DNA of 64,000 nucleotides from Pseudoduganella plicata (GCF_004421005.1 NZ_CP038026.1:5456001-5520000); one strand, 5' to 3'; shown: positions 28,264 through 39,784, counted from the stretch's first letter. Made by a program: numbers and translations. The notes: generated by a model not told the origin, from the letters alone.

Positions 28264-28743
28264 TCAGAAGGTCGTCTGCTCGTCCTGCTCCGCCGCGGAG
28301 ACCGGCCGGCGCGGTTCGCCGGAGCGGCGTCGCGTGGGGTCGTACAGCACGCGCATGATCGTGGCCGTGCTCACCGAATGCATGCGCAGGAACTCTTCCG
28401 CGTAGTGGCGGTCATGGCGTTTCAGCAGGACGAGCGCTTCGTCGATGATGGTGGCCAGTTCCAGGTTGCTGCGCGGGCATGGCTCCGTCACGCGGGCCGC
28501 CGGATTGCGTGCCGAAAGGGTGGGGATCGATCGTCGCAGCCGGTCCTCGCGCAGTGCCGGATGCGCTGCATCGGCCGCTCGGCGGGGACCGTCCCTGGAC
28601 AACACGCGCAGCGCCACGTGGCGTGGCACTTCGCGCATCCGCATATGCCGCCACGCCTTGACGCAGCCCCACAGGATGTCGATATCCAGTGCGGCGGCGA
28701 CGGCAAGCGCGGTCTGCTGGTCATGGCGCTGATCGTCGGTCAT
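28264..28743 (-). CDS. Unknown 159-aa soluble protein
   Basis: 159 residues without signal peptide or membrane helix. The most protein-like part is LELATIIDEALVLLKRHDRHYAEEFLRMHSVSTATIMRVLYDP near residues 93-138, predicted helical and possibly a DNA- or RNA-binding helix pair; the rest is rich in Arg and Pro. No family recognised. The start at 28743 has only a weak binding site, so it could begin further inside, for example at M33 or M35. It lies between yigZ and the cohesin-like gene, all on the minus strand, but a terminator separates it from the latter. Confidence 0.55.
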   Translation of the reverse strand: MTDDQRHDQQTALAVAAALDIDILWGCVKAWRHMRMREVPRHVALRVLSRDGPRRAADAAHPALREDRLRRSIPTLSARNPAARVTEPCPRSNLELATIIDEALVLLKRHDRHYAEEFLRMHSVSTATIMRVLYDPTRRRSGEPRRPVSAAEQDEQTTF

Positions 28744-28914
28744 CCGGGTCTCGCAAGAGTCGTTGATGAATCCCGCTGAAGTCTGCTGCTGAAGTTCGCT
28801 GCTGCTCGTGACTCACTGCGCTGTCATGTGGTGTGACCTTAGCACGTTACAAGGGCGGCCGGCATAGAATTTGGCAATCAAAGCACGCGTGCGGACAGCC
28901 GGGATCGCGTGGAT

Positions 28915-28942
28915 AAAAAAACGGCCCCGCAAGCGGAGCCGT
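28915..28942 (-). terminator. Intrinsic terminator after the protease/cohesin operon
   Basis: On the minus strand ACGGCTCCGC TT GCGGGGCCGT followed by T7; one G-U pair in a 10-bp stem. It lies 18 bases after the stop codon at 28960. Confidence 0.88.
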
Positions 28943-28959
28943 CCGTGAGCGTGCCGCCG

Positions 28960-29538
28960 TCAGAGCGCGCGCCGCCGCAGTGCTGCCAGACCAAGCAGGC
29001 CCGCGCCCATCATCAGGTAAGTGGCCGGCTCAGGCACTGCCTGCAGCGGCGTCGAGTCGATCCGCACGTCGATTGCGGCGTCGCGCGAGTCGACGAACAG
29101 CGCGTCGCCGAACGTCAGCGGCGTGCTGCCGACGCCGATCACGTCGAAGCGGATATGCGCCAGCGTGCCGCTGCCGCTGACACCGGCAGCCGGTCCCAGC
29201 AGGAGGTTATACACGTACGACACGGCACCCGTCGCGTTGTCGATATTCCCGAGGCCCGGCGACGTATTGCCGCCGCCGGCAAGGAAGTCGCCTTCCGTGA
29301 CCGCCGTTGCGCGCAGCACCGTCGGGTCGAACGCCAGCGAGAACTGGTAGCCGTACAGGTCGTCGACATCGTCGATCAGAATGGAGAGGTCGACGGTCGA
29401 ACCCACGACGGCGGGATTGGGGGAGGCGCTGACGGACAGCACGGCCGCGGCCGATGCTGCGGCCGACATGCCGGCCGATGCGGCGCCCAATACCAGTGCG
29501 ATCAACAGGCGTTTATTCCAGGCTTGCCAACTCTTCAC
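28960..29538 (-). CDS. Cohesin-domain protein with PEP-CTERM sorting signal
   Basis: 192 residues. Signal peptide to about residue 31 (ASAGMSAAASAA). Residues 33-165 look like a cohesin fold: VSASPNPAVVGSTVDLSI, then YGYQFSLAFDPTVLRATAV and GSGTLAHIRFDVIG are the usual cohesin strands. The C-terminus is a PEP-CTERM signal: VPEPATYLMMGAG, a hydrophobic stretch and RRR, which an exosortase would cleave to anchor or release the protein at the cell surface. It lies 61 bases downstream of a dockerin-bearing protease on the same strand. Cohesin-like domains in PEP-CTERM proteins are known, but pairing with a neighbouring dockerin is an inference. Confidence 0.85.
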   Translation of the reverse strand: MKSWQAWNKRLLIALVLGAASAGMSAAASAAAVLSVSASPNPAVVGSTVDLSILIDDVDDLYGYQFSLAFDPTVLRATAVTEGDFLAGGGNTSPGLGNIDNATGAVSYVYNLLLGPAAGVSGSGTLAHIRFDVIGVGSTPLTFGDALFVDSRDAAIDVRIDSTPLQAVPEPATYLMMGAGLLGLAALRRRAL

Positions 29539-29599
29539 AATTTTCTCCTAGCAGATGGTGGTGATCCGCCGGCCCGTGCCGGCGAACGTGCAGCGGCAA

Positions 29600-32500
29600 T
29601 CAGTTGCAGGCGGTACCCGCGGGCAGGCCCTGCGACACGGTGGTGAGGTCGCGCAGGTCGATCACGCCGTCCCCGTTGACGTCGGCGCGCGCCTCGTAAC
29701 CCGGCTGGCCGGTGCGTTTGCCGATGGCGGCCTTGACGATAGCCAGGTCGGCGCAGGCGACCGTGCCATCGCCGTTCACGTCGCCCGCCAGTGTGATGCG
29801 CAGGTTGGCGTTGGACACGTCGAAGAAGACGTTGCCGATCGCTTCCACCTTGATACGCCCCGTGGCCGTGGCGACGGCGGGCAGCGTGACCGCCTTGCTG
29901 CCCGTGTTCGGCGTGCTGGCCGCCAGCACGTGCGGGTACGTCTTGCCGCCATCGGTCGACAGCGTGATGCGTACGCTGGCCGTATTCACCGGCGCCGCGT
30001 TCGTGTTCGCCACGCTCCACGTCACCGTCTGGGTCGAGCCGCCTGCCACCGTCGCCGCGCCGTTGTGCGAGGTGACGCGGAACGGGCCGGCGTTCGGCGC
30101 CAGCGTCAGCTTCGTATTGGCGCTGGCAACGCCGCCCTGGCCGTCGCGCGCCGTCAGGCGGAAGTTCAGCGACGCCGGGTTGGCGTTCTCGCCCGGAACG
30201 CCGCGGTAGGCCGCCGTCGGCAGGAGCTCGGAGTAGCAGTCGATGTCCGCGGCAGTCGGCGTGGCGGCCGGTGTCGGGCATGCGCCGGTCTCGGCATTGG
30301 TATTGTTGGCCAGGATCTGCGCGATGTCGGGGAACACGCGCGTCGGGTCGGCTGTCGTGTGGTTCTCGCCAGGCGAGTTGTACTGGATCGTGCCGGTGCT
30401 GGTGACGACCGCCCGTTCGCCGAACTGGCGGAACAGCGGACCGCTGACCCTGGCGTTACCGAGCAGATCCACACCGTCGTCGCCGCCGCGGTCGTTCTGT
30501 TCCCACATGTAGGTGAGGGCATCGCCATCGCCGTCGGTGGCGCTGCCCGTCAGCGCGAACGGCGTGCGCACGGGAATCGTGTAGCCCTGGGGCGCCGTGA
30601 CGACGGGCGCCACGTTGCCGGTGGCAGTGATCTTGCCGCGGCGGTTCGTCGGCCCGCCGGCCACGATCTCGCCCACGAAGCCGCTGCAGCCGGCCGAACA
30701 GTTGACCACTTCCAGCGGCGTCACATTGGTGCCGGCCATCTGGCCGCCGAACGTCGCGGTGAAGCCGGCGTTGGTCACCGACGCGATCGTCACGACGCCG
30801 CCTGCCGGCCAGCCTTCGATGGCCTGGAGAGCCGTCTTGATGCGGGCGCCGGTCAGGCCGTTGCCGCGCACGATGGGTGCCGTCAGTTTGCCGTTCCAGC
30901 GCAGCTGGAATTGCTGGCTGGCGTTGGCAAACCCGCGCAGCACGACCTGCTGCACTTCGTTCAGGTCCTCTTCCGGCCCGGACGTGTAGGCGACGATCTC
31001 GTCGAAGCTGCGTTGCGACCAGTAGGGGTCGCTGTGCGGCTGCAGGTTGTCCGGGCCGCAGATGCCCGCATAGGCCATGATCGACGAGCCGCTGCCGGGC
31101 TCGACCGACGTTTCGGGATTGCGGTTGCCGCCCGTGCAGCTGCCGTTGGCACCGTCGAAGGTGTGGTTGCCCGAAAACTGGTGGCCCATTTCGTGCGCCA
31201 CGTAATCGACTGCGAAATAGTCGCCCACCGGCGTCGGCACACCCGTGCAGCCCTGCGCCTTGTAATTGCCGCCGACGACGCCCAGGCTGGCGACGCCGCC
31301 GCCGTTCAGGCCCAGCGCAATGTGGCCGATGTCGAAATTGCTGGCGCCGGCCAGCAGGCCCGTGACGATGCGGTTGCGGCCCAGCAGGCCGCCGCCGCAG
31401 CCGCTGGCCTGGCTAGGGGTGTAGCAGGCCGCTTCGCCGCACGGGCCGTTGGTGCCCGTCATCTGCGCCGTCGTATTGAGGTTCAGCGCGTCCGTGCCGT
31501 CGATCAGCACGAGGCGGATCGACGTTTCGTCTTCATAGATCTGCGTGACGCGATTGATCAGCGTGACCTTGGCTGCGGTGACGTTGGCCGAGCCGAAATA
31601 ATTGGCATACGACGGGTCCGTCACCAGCGCCAGACGGTAGGTGCGCAGCTGCGTGCCCGTGCTGACATTGGCCGCGTCGTCCGCCACCACATGGTAGGCG
31701 ACGTTGCCCGTGCGCGTGCCGTCGCTGGCGCTCACTTCATAGGCGCCCGTCGCGCCTTTCTGGTCGGCGCGCAGCGTGGCCTTGACGACGCCATCGGCGT
31801 CGGCCGTGGCGACGACCGTTTGCAGCGGCGCAGTCTCGCCCTCGGCGCGCACGGTCACGTTGACGGTGGCGCCCGGCGCGAAGCCGGCGCCGCGCACCTC
31901 CAGTGTGTCGCCGGCGCGATAGAAGCTGCGAGACAGGCTCAGCCGCGCCTCGGCTCCGCCGTTGCCCATATCCCGCTCGAACAGCGGACCGTGCTGGTTG
32001 GGCAGGTCGGCACGGTGGTAGCTGGCGTACAGGCTGTCGTCGAGGTGATAGTACGGGTCGACGTACCAGTTGCCGGACGTGGAGCGCACCGAGGCGTGCA
32101 GGCCCAGCGGCGTGATGTCCATGCGCAGCGTCGCGCCCGGATCGTCCAGGCCACGGCCTTTGTAGGTCTTGATGTCGGGGTGTTTCGCGGCGAGCCCCGC
32201 TTCCATGATGGGCGACTCGACGATTACGAAGCGCTGGTAGCCGCCGTCCGGATGCGGCAGCGAAATGGTCTGCTGGCCGACGACGGCGCCGTCGGCGCGC
32301 TCCATCGGCGTGCCGGCGGTAAGCGACTTCATGCCGCCCTTGTCGAGAATGGATGCATGAAATTTACGAGGCTTGACGGACAGCTGCCGGCCGCCACCGG
32401 TCGTCACGCCATCCGGCGGTACCGCCACGCTTTGCCAATACGGCGCTGCAGCCTGCGTGGCGACCGGTGCCCCGGCCTGGGCGGCCTGGGCGGGTGCGAG

Positions 32501-32620
32501 TGCGGCTGTCCAGCCGAGGGCGATACACAGGGCCAGCGTGGTACGTGCGCCGGGACCGCGCGCGCGGCGCGGGCAGTTCAGCCCATCCTGGCCGGATGGG
32601 GTTGAAAACTTCAATTTCAT
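29600..32620 (-). CDS. Secreted metzincin (reprolysin-like) metalloprotease with C-terminal dockerin
   Basis: 1006 residues from ATG 32620, with AAAGGACACC upstream. A signal peptide spans roughly residues 20-48 (LALCIALGWTAALAPAQA). A propeptide-like region is followed by a stretch with the extended zinc motif HEMGHQFSGNH at 476-486, the metzincin HExxHxxGxxH pattern. Later regions look like fibronectin or Ig-type beta domains. The last 60 residues contain two calcium-loop repeats, DVNGDGTVACADLAIVK and DVNGDGVIDLRDLTTV, a type I dockerin. The next gene encodes a cohesin-like PEP-CTERM protein, suggesting the protease docks to it outside the cell. Confidence 0.9.
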   Translation of the reverse strand: MKLKFSTPSGQDGLNCPRRARGPGARTTLALCIALGWTAALAPAQAAQAGAPVATQAAAPYWQSVAVPPDGVTTGGGRQLSVKPRKFHASILDKGGMKSLTAGTPMERADGAVVGQQTISLPHPDGGYQRFVIVESPIMEAGLAAKHPDIKTYKGRGLDDPGATLRMDITPLGLHASVRSTSGNWYVDPYYHLDDSLYASYHRADLPNQHGPLFERDMGNGGAEARLSLSRSFYRAGDTLEVRGAGFAPGATVNVTVRAEGETAPLQTVVATADADGVVKATLRADQKGATGAYEVSASDGTRTGNVAYHVVADDAANVSTGTQLRTYRLALVTDPSYANYFGSANVTAAKVTLINRVTQIYEDETSIRLVLIDGTDALNLNTTAQMTGTNGPCGEAACYTPSQASGCGGGLLGRNRIVTGLLAGASNFDIGHIALGLNGGGVASLGVVGGNYKAQGCTGVPTPVGDYFAVDYVAHEMGHQFSGNHTFDGANGSCTGGNRNPETSVEPGSGSSIMAYAGICGPDNLQPHSDPYWSQRSFDEIVAYTSGPEEDLNEVQQVVLRGFANASQQFQLRWNGKLTAPIVRGNGLTGARIKTALQAIEGWPAGGVVTIASVTNAGFTATFGGQMAGTNVTPLEVVNCSAGCSGFVGEIVAGGPTNRRGKITATGNVAPVVTAPQGYTIPVRTPFALTGSATDGDGDALTYMWEQNDRGGDDGVDLLGNARVSGPLFRQFGERAVVTSTGTIQYNSPGENHTTADPTRVFPDIAQILANNTNAETGACPTPAATPTAADIDCYSELLPTAAYRGVPGENANPASLNFRLTARDGQGGVASANTKLTLAPNAGPFRVTSHNGAATVAGGSTQTVTWSVANTNAAPVNTASVRITLSTDGGKTYPHVLAASTPNTGSKAVTLPAVATATGRIKVEAIGNVFFDVSNANLRITLAGDVNGDGTVACADLAIVKAAIGKRTGQPGYEARADVNGDGVIDLRDLTTVSQGLPAGTACN

Positions 32621-32959
32621 GCGGTGTCCTTTCGCGTTTCGGTTCGCTACACTGGGATGGTGGTGCGCCTGCTTTCCTCGTCGCTGTCTGCGCAGCTTGC
32701 ACATTCGTCATGCAAATATTGCAATGATGCACAGACAAGTATTCCCGAATAGTTCAGTCATCACAATGTCATTCGGCGCGATGTTGTAAAGAGCACGAAG
32801 ATAGCCGCATGGGTACTTTGACGGGTACACCGGCGTGGTGTATGCGGACAGGCCGCTGGGGAATTAAGTGCCGGCAAATAATATTGCTCGCCTATAGCGG
32901 TGCGGTTGCGAAGGATGCGGGGTGTTACGATGGCGGTCGTTTTTATACCGGAGAGAATC
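32621..32959. other. Divergent intergenic region upstream of the protease gene
   Basis: 339 bases with clearly lower GC than the flanks around 32690-32790 and 32860-32960. It holds the promoters of the protease operon (minus) and the 75-aa gene (plus). No RNA gene or repeat was identified. Confidence 0.4.
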
Positions 32960-33187
32960 ATGACCGTATTTGCCATGCCCGTATTCGATGCCACCGTCAT
33001 TTACGAAGGCAAGGAGCTGTTCAAGGGGAAGGGCGCCGCTGGCCTCTGGGCCGAGAAGCTGGCCGCCGAAATCGGCGGCCCTGTGACCGTCGAGAAGATC
33101 GGTACGGGCTGGGCCTTGTGCGGCCGCAGCGACGATGTGGACTGCAAGTGGGGCATCCACGGCCAGCGCCTGAAACGGCTGGACTAG
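32960..33187 (+). CDS. Unknown 75-aa protein
   Basis: 75 residues from ATG 32960, which has GGAGAG seven bases upstream. The sequence is balanced and looks folded (FDATVIYEGKELFKGKG, then KIGTGWALCGRSDDVDCKWG) with two Cys near the C-terminus. No family recognised. It is alone between the protease gene and the Rhs region. Confidence 0.6.
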   Translation: MTVFAMPVFDATVIYEGKELFKGKGAAGLWAEKLAAEIGGPVTVEKIGTGWALCGRSDDVDCKWGIHGQRLKRLD

Positions 33188-33314
33188 CATTTCCCGGCGT
33201 GCACGTCGCTGCCGTGGCTGCAGGGCTTCGGCGATGCGAGCCCGTTCCTGACGCTGCAGGCGAAGGGGGGCGCGTGAACGCCGGATGCTCATGGCATGCT
33301 GAGTCGTGTGGCGT

Positions 33315-33327
33315 GGGGACTGTCCCC
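33315..33327. repeat. Short palindrome GGGGACTGTCCCC
   Basis: A 13-base palindrome with the GGGACWGTCCC core that recurs at 40811-40837 and 60867-60932, in each case between genes. Confidence 0.5.
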
Positions 33328-33440
33328 TCGGGGCGCCAGCCTGTTCAGACGCCCGCTGTCGGTATTTCAATAAATTGTGTTTATACTATCGAAATTCAGA
33401 CCTCGGCTGACAGCGCTGCACCTCCCCAACACTGCCCGCA

Positions 33441-36400
33441 ATGACAATGCCCGACGCCTCCAGCAACTGGACCGATTTGACGCAAGCGCTGCGCAGCATG
33501 CAGCGCAACTACGAACGGGTCGGCGCCCAGACCCGGCTTGACATCGAGCGCCGCGTGCAGCGCTGGTCCAACCGTGCCGGCGACGCGCTGATGGACGTCG
33601 CCCAGGCGGGCGCGAACGCCAGCGGCGTGCCGTCGATGATGGCTGTGGGCATGGCACTGGAAGGCTCGGAGGCGCAGTTCCGCAAGCTGCTCAAGACGCA
33701 GCTCGAAGGCATCGACGTCTCGATGGTGGTCGACCTGCTGTTCGGCATTGCGAAAGAGATCGCCCTGTACCTGGGCGGTGGCGCGGTGCTGGGCGCTGCC
33801 GCGGGGGGGCGTCATCGGGGCGTTTGCCGGCGGCGTCGGTGCGATTCCCGGCGCGGCCATCGGCGCGCAGGCCGGCGCGGCAGTCGGTGGCGAAATCCTC
33901 GCCTGGATGGGCCTGGGCATGCTGGTCATGGACGTCAGCAAGACCGTTCCCGACATGTGCCGGGAATTCGGCCACGGTTTTGCCACGGCCTGGTCGGCCG
34001 GGCTGTTGCCGGGGAACGCGCACGGGGCGCGCAAGGCGCTGATGGAGGACGCGACCCAGTCATTCGCGCACGGCGAATTCCTGCTCGTCAAGGCGGTGCT
34101 GACGGCGCTGGTGCTGTACCTGTCGCGCGGCCAGGCGAAAACGCTGATCCAGAATCTGTCGAAAAGCAAGCTGGGCCCGAGGTTCGGCGAATGGGTGCGA
34201 CAGAACGAAGGCGCGCTGCGCCGTCACCCGAACCTGCAGCCGAAGACGGCCAGCGCGCAAGGCGCCGTCGAAGGCGGCGCCGCCAAGCCCGCCGCCCGGC
34301 CGGCACCCGACAAAACGCCGGAACCGTCCCGTCCGGCCACGCAAGGCGAAGCCAGGCGCCCAGCGCCCTGCGAGCTGGTGGGCCACCCCGTCAATCCGAA
34401 CACGGGCAGCAAGATCCTCATGGGCGAGCTCGACCTGGACTTCGCGCTGCCGGCGCCGCTGCCGCTTGTCTGGCAACGTACCTACAGCTCGGCCCTGCGG
34501 CAGACGGGCTGGCTGGGCCAAGGCTGGGCCTTGCCCATCAGCGACACGCTGCGGATCGGCGCGGACGAAGTCGTCATCGAGGATGCGTTCGAGCGCGCCG
34601 TCACGTTCTCGCTGCCGCGCGTTAGCGAAGCCATCTATTCGCCGTCCGAGCAGATCGCGCTGGAGCGCACGGGCGACACCACGTTCGAGCTGATCGACAA
34701 CAACGGCTTGCGCACGCAGTTTGCCGTGCTGCACGGCGGCGACACGGCGCGCCTGGTTGGCTGGCGCGATCGCAACAACAACCATATCCGCATCGACTAC
34801 GACGCCCGGCAATTGCCGGTCCGCATCGAGGACAGTGCCGGCCACAGTCTGGCGCTGGAATTCGGCAACGTGCACGGCGGCGTTCGTCTGCTGGGCGTGG
34901 CGCTGCTGTCGGAAGGCGCTGCCGAAACGCTGGTGCGCTACGAATACGACGCCATCGGCGACCTGCGCCGCGTGCGCAACCGCGTTGGTGACGTTGTGCG
35001 TCAGTTTGCCTACAGCCACCACATCATGGTGGAACACGGCCAGCCCGACGGTCTCATTTCGCGCTATGAATACGACGTCGAAAGTCCCGATGGCAAGGTG
35101 CTGCGCAACTGGACGAACCTCGGCCAGGTGTGGACGTTCGAGTATCTGCCGAAGGAGACGGTCGTCACCGACGGGCTCGGCCGGATACAACGTTACCGCT
35201 TCGATGCCAAGGGCCGCCTGATCGAACACATCGACGCCAGCGGTGGCGTCACCACGCACCAGCTCGACGCCAACGGCAACCTGCTGGCGCTGACGGACCC
35301 GGCCGGCCGCCAGGTGCGCTACCGCTACGACGAGCGCAGCCGCATCATTCGCATCGAGCGGGGCGGCAATGGGACGGGCATCGTCTACGACGCCCGCTTC
35401 GACAAGCCGGCCTTTATCACGGACGCGCTCGGCGCGAGGACAACCCTGCGCTACGACGCGCTGGGCAATCTCACCAGCGTGACGAACCCGCTGGGCCAGC
35501 GCACCGCGTACCAGTACGACGACCGCGGCCTGCCGGTCCAGGTGACGGACGCGCGCGGCGGTGTCAAGAAGCTCGACTACAACCGCGCCGGCCAGCTGAT
35601 CGCCTACACGGACTGCTCGGGCAGCACGAGCACCTTCAGCTACGACCCGCAAGGCCGCCTCGTCCGCGCCGTCGATGCCAACGGCAACGCCAGCACGTAC
35701 GCCTACGACGCACTCGGCCGTCTGGCATCGGTCACGCACGCGGACGGCGCCACCGAACGCTACGAATACGACAGCCTCGGCCGCCTGATCGCCCACGTCG
35801 ACCCGGCCGGTCACCGCACCGCCTACGAACTCGACCGCGACGGCAAGCCTTTACGGCGCATCGACGCGCGCGGCGGTGTACTGGAATACCGCTACGACGA
35901 AGCCCGCCGCATCGCCGAGCTGATCAACGAAAACGGCGACGCCCACCGCTTTGTCTACGACGCGCTGGATCGCCTGGCCGAAGAGACGACGTTCGATGCG
36001 CGCCTGACGCGCTACACCTACGACGGCAGCGGCCTGCTCGCCGGCAAGGAAGAGCTAGGCTGCGCCCCGCGCGACGAGACGACGCCGATTGCGACGACGT
36101 ACGTGCGCGACCCGCTGGGCCAGCTGACGGAGAAGGTGATCTCGCGTGTGACAGGCATCGCGCAAGCCCAGCAACTGCGGCTGCGCTTCGCTTACGACGC
36201 GCTGGGCCGGCTGACGCAGGCCATCAACGCCGACGCCACCGTCAGCCTGGGCTATGACGCGCTGGGGCAGCTGATCACGGAGGCGACGGAAGCGTCCGGC
36301 ACGACATCGCTGCTGCGCCACGCTTACGACGAGCTGGGCAACCGGGTGCAGACGACGTTGCCGGATGGCCGCGTGCTCAACTCGCTCTTCTACGGCTCGG

Positions 36401-37848
36401 GCCACCTGCACCAGATCAACCTGGACGGAGACCTTGTCACCGACATCGAACGTGACATGACGCACCGGATGATCTCGCGCACGCAGGGCGCACTGGTCAG
36501 CCAGTTCCAGTACGACCAAGTCGGCCGGCTGCTGTCGCAAACGGCGGGCCAAGGCGCCGAGACCATCATCGCGCGCAAGTACGAATACGACGCGATCGGC
36601 AACCTGATCTCCATCGACGACCGTCGCAACGGTGTCACGCACTACAGCTACGACCCGATCGGCCGCATCCTGTCGGCAGTGCAACCCGACCTGACCGAAC
36701 GCTTCGCCTTCGACCCGGCGCACAACCTGCTCGACACCACAGTCGGCTCAGGCGGACGTGTGGAAGGCAACCGCGTCCGCGTCTACGAGGACAAGCGCTA
36801 CGACTACGATGCGCATGGCAACGTCAGCGAAAAGCTGGTCGGCAAGCATACCCGGATGCGCTTCGAGTGGAATCCCGCGCATCAGCTGGTGAAAAGCATC
36901 GTTGCGCGCAATTCTTCCGACACTGCGCAGACGACCCGCTATGTCTACGATCCGTTTGGCCGTCGTATCGCCAAGCGCGATGCGTTCGGCACTACTCGCT
37001 TCGTCTGGGACGGCAACCGACTGCTGTGTGAGCAGCGCGCAAGTCATTGCCGGACCTACGTTTACGGCGAAGACGCATTTGTGCCGCTGGCACGAATCGA
37101 TTCCGTCAACAGTAGCGATGGCACTTCGCTGGCGGAAGTTCGGCATCTGCACACGGACCACCTCGGCACGCCGCGCGAGCTGACGGACTCGGATGGACGG
37201 GTGGTTTGGGCTGCGCAGTATCGGGCTTGGGGTAACGTACTTCGGGTCGTGGATGAAGAAGTGGCAACGACGCCCGCGGCAGGGGATGCACAGCTTCTCG
37301 ACGATGCGCAGCCGATTCGCTTCCAGGGACAATACTTCGACAACGAAACCGGATTGCATTACAACCGATTCCGCTATTACGATCCGGATATTGGGCGCTT
37401 TATTTCCATAGATCCGCTTGGTTTAGCAGGCGCGGCGAATACGTTCGGCTACGCAATCAATCCGGTGCAATGGGTTGATCCCTTAGGGCTAAGTCCTTGC
37501 AGGCCCTCTCTTGGGCTATCCTATGATAAGAGCACGCGAACGTGGACAACCCCAGCAGGACTTGCTTACGGCGTAGGATCTGTTCATGGAAACCGCATTC
37601 GACATATATTGGATCACGCCGCACCGAATCTAAGCAAAACTAACCATAGCGTTTTTAACGTAGACCGTCGGGAAGTCTTAGGCCTGGTTGATGAAGCTTG
37701 GCGTACAAGGACGAACCCTCTGCCGAATGATCCGGGCGCTTATGTGATACCTATGGGCAGGGCAATAGGTACCGCCGGTGAGTCAAGCATAAAAATTATC
37801 GTGCGCCCGGGAACGAATAAAGTAATTACTGCTTACCCTATTTTTTAG
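33441..37848 (+). CDS. Rhs-family polymorphic toxin, frameshifted at a G7 run
   Basis: If the frame is corrected it encodes about 1468 residues. Residues 1-105 are soluble and helical; 107-150 is a glycine-zipper membrane region (GVIGAFAGGVGAIPGAAIG); DUF6531 begins near 309 (NTGSKILMGELDLDF); Rhs/YD repeats fill about 400-1270; the core ends with RFRYYDPDIGRFISIDPLGL and YAINPVQWVDPLGL near 1350. The tip of about 118 residues (GNRIRHILDHAAPNL to the end NKVITAYPIF) is the toxin, on AT-richer DNA. Its ending resembles BECR-fold ribonuclease toxins; that assignment is inference. A G7 run (33803-33809) needs six Gs to join the two frames. There is no PAAR domain; export probably uses a type VI system elsewhere. 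Confidence 0.85.
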
Positions 37849-37858
37849 AGAGTACCCA

Positions 37859-38065
37859 ATGCTTTGTCCTCGATGCAATCAAGGTGACGTAATACACGCG
37901 AGAGTTAAAAAAACCGGCCAACATCTATTTGTTTGCGAGGAATGCGAGGCCACATGGTTTTCGCGCGAAGCCATTGGTTTGCATGGATTTATCGATTTTG
38001 GAAGCTACATGGAAACGATTGGATCGGCACCTTTATGGAGCGAAATAACCATCGAGGACTCATAA
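37859..38065 (+). CDS. Zinc-ribbon protein, probable immunity protein of the Rhs toxin
   Basis: 68 residues. Two CxxC knuckles (CPRC at 3-6 and CEEC at 26-29) suggest a zinc ribbon, followed by YMETIGSAPLWSEI. It starts 10 bases after the Rhs stop codon, on the same AT-rich DNA as the toxin tip, which is the usual place and character of a cognate immunity gene. Short proteins with this CPxC...CxEC...YM pattern are, as I recall, often found behind such tips; neutralisation of this toxin is not shown by sequence. Confidence 0.7.
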   Translation: MLCPRCNQGDVIHARVKKTGQHLFVCEECEATWFSREAIGLHGFIDFGSYMETIGSAPLWSEITIEDS

Positions 38066-38166
38066 AGCGTCTAACATCTGACCGAGCTGCGCGAACGAAA
38101 AAAAATTCATGAAAACGATAGGGAATTTGGCCCGTGAAGGCGATCTTATTGTTGCAGATACTGAGG

Positions 38167-38249
38167 TACTCTGATTTTTTCGGACACTCTTGTTTGGTAA
38201 AGTTCACCAACAAGAGCCTTTATGAAGACATTGAAGAAGACGTACGCCC
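38167..38249 (+). mobile_element. Possible left end of a second, truncated insertion sequence
   Basis: The segment has an inverted pair (CTTGTTTGGT...ACCAACAAG) just before a start codon at 38222 reading MKTLKKTYAL and then a stop supplied by the IS3 end. The opening resembles the first residues of many IS3-type OrfA proteins. It is cut off exactly where the IS3 element begins at 38250. Too little remains to name it. Confidence 0.3.
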
Positions 38250-38291
38250 TGTAGTGGTCTAATGTCCCCGGACACCTCGATAGGTGGATAA

Positions 38292-39489
<1,198 letters not shown>

Positions 39490-39497
39490 CCACTACA

Positions 39498-39743
39498 GAA
39501 AGCAGGCCTGGGCGAAACGGTGGCGAGGTGTTCTATCCGCCCGGAACCAATCCTGCCGCAGGCGAACACATCCGTATAATGCCTCCTGGCTCCTCGCCGG
39601 TCCCAGGGTACGAGAATGGGTATTGGCGATGGGTTAACGGCAATAAACAGCCCATGAATTCAGCTACCGGCAAGCCCGGAAGGGGCCAAGGGGACACGCA
39701 TGTCCCGCTACCCCCGGACTCGCTACCCCCTCCTCGTCGTTAA
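39498..39743 (+). pseudogene. Detached Rhs C-terminal tip fragment
   Basis: The frame leads out of the IS end with no start codon of its own and reads EVFYPPGTNPAAGEHIRI, then NGYWRWVNGNKQPMNSATGK and DTHVPLPPDSLPP. This Gly/Pro-rich style is typical of the tail of Rhs or similar polymorphic toxins (GxPxxGxGxTHxPLP). The body that should precede it is missing, replaced by the IS3 element. It is followed 41 bases later by a small gene that looks like its immunity partner, so this is a silent or displaced toxin cassette. Confidence 0.6.
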
Positions 39744-39784
39744 CGAGGCCTTGCTGGATTGTCAAATATAAAATACGGTCTTCA

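Noticed and set aside
29555-32605. Open frame of about 1000 codons opposite the metalloprotease
   Set aside because: The protease strand has a signal peptide, the zinc motif and a dockerin; the opposite frame has none of these and is Arg/His/Gly-rich.
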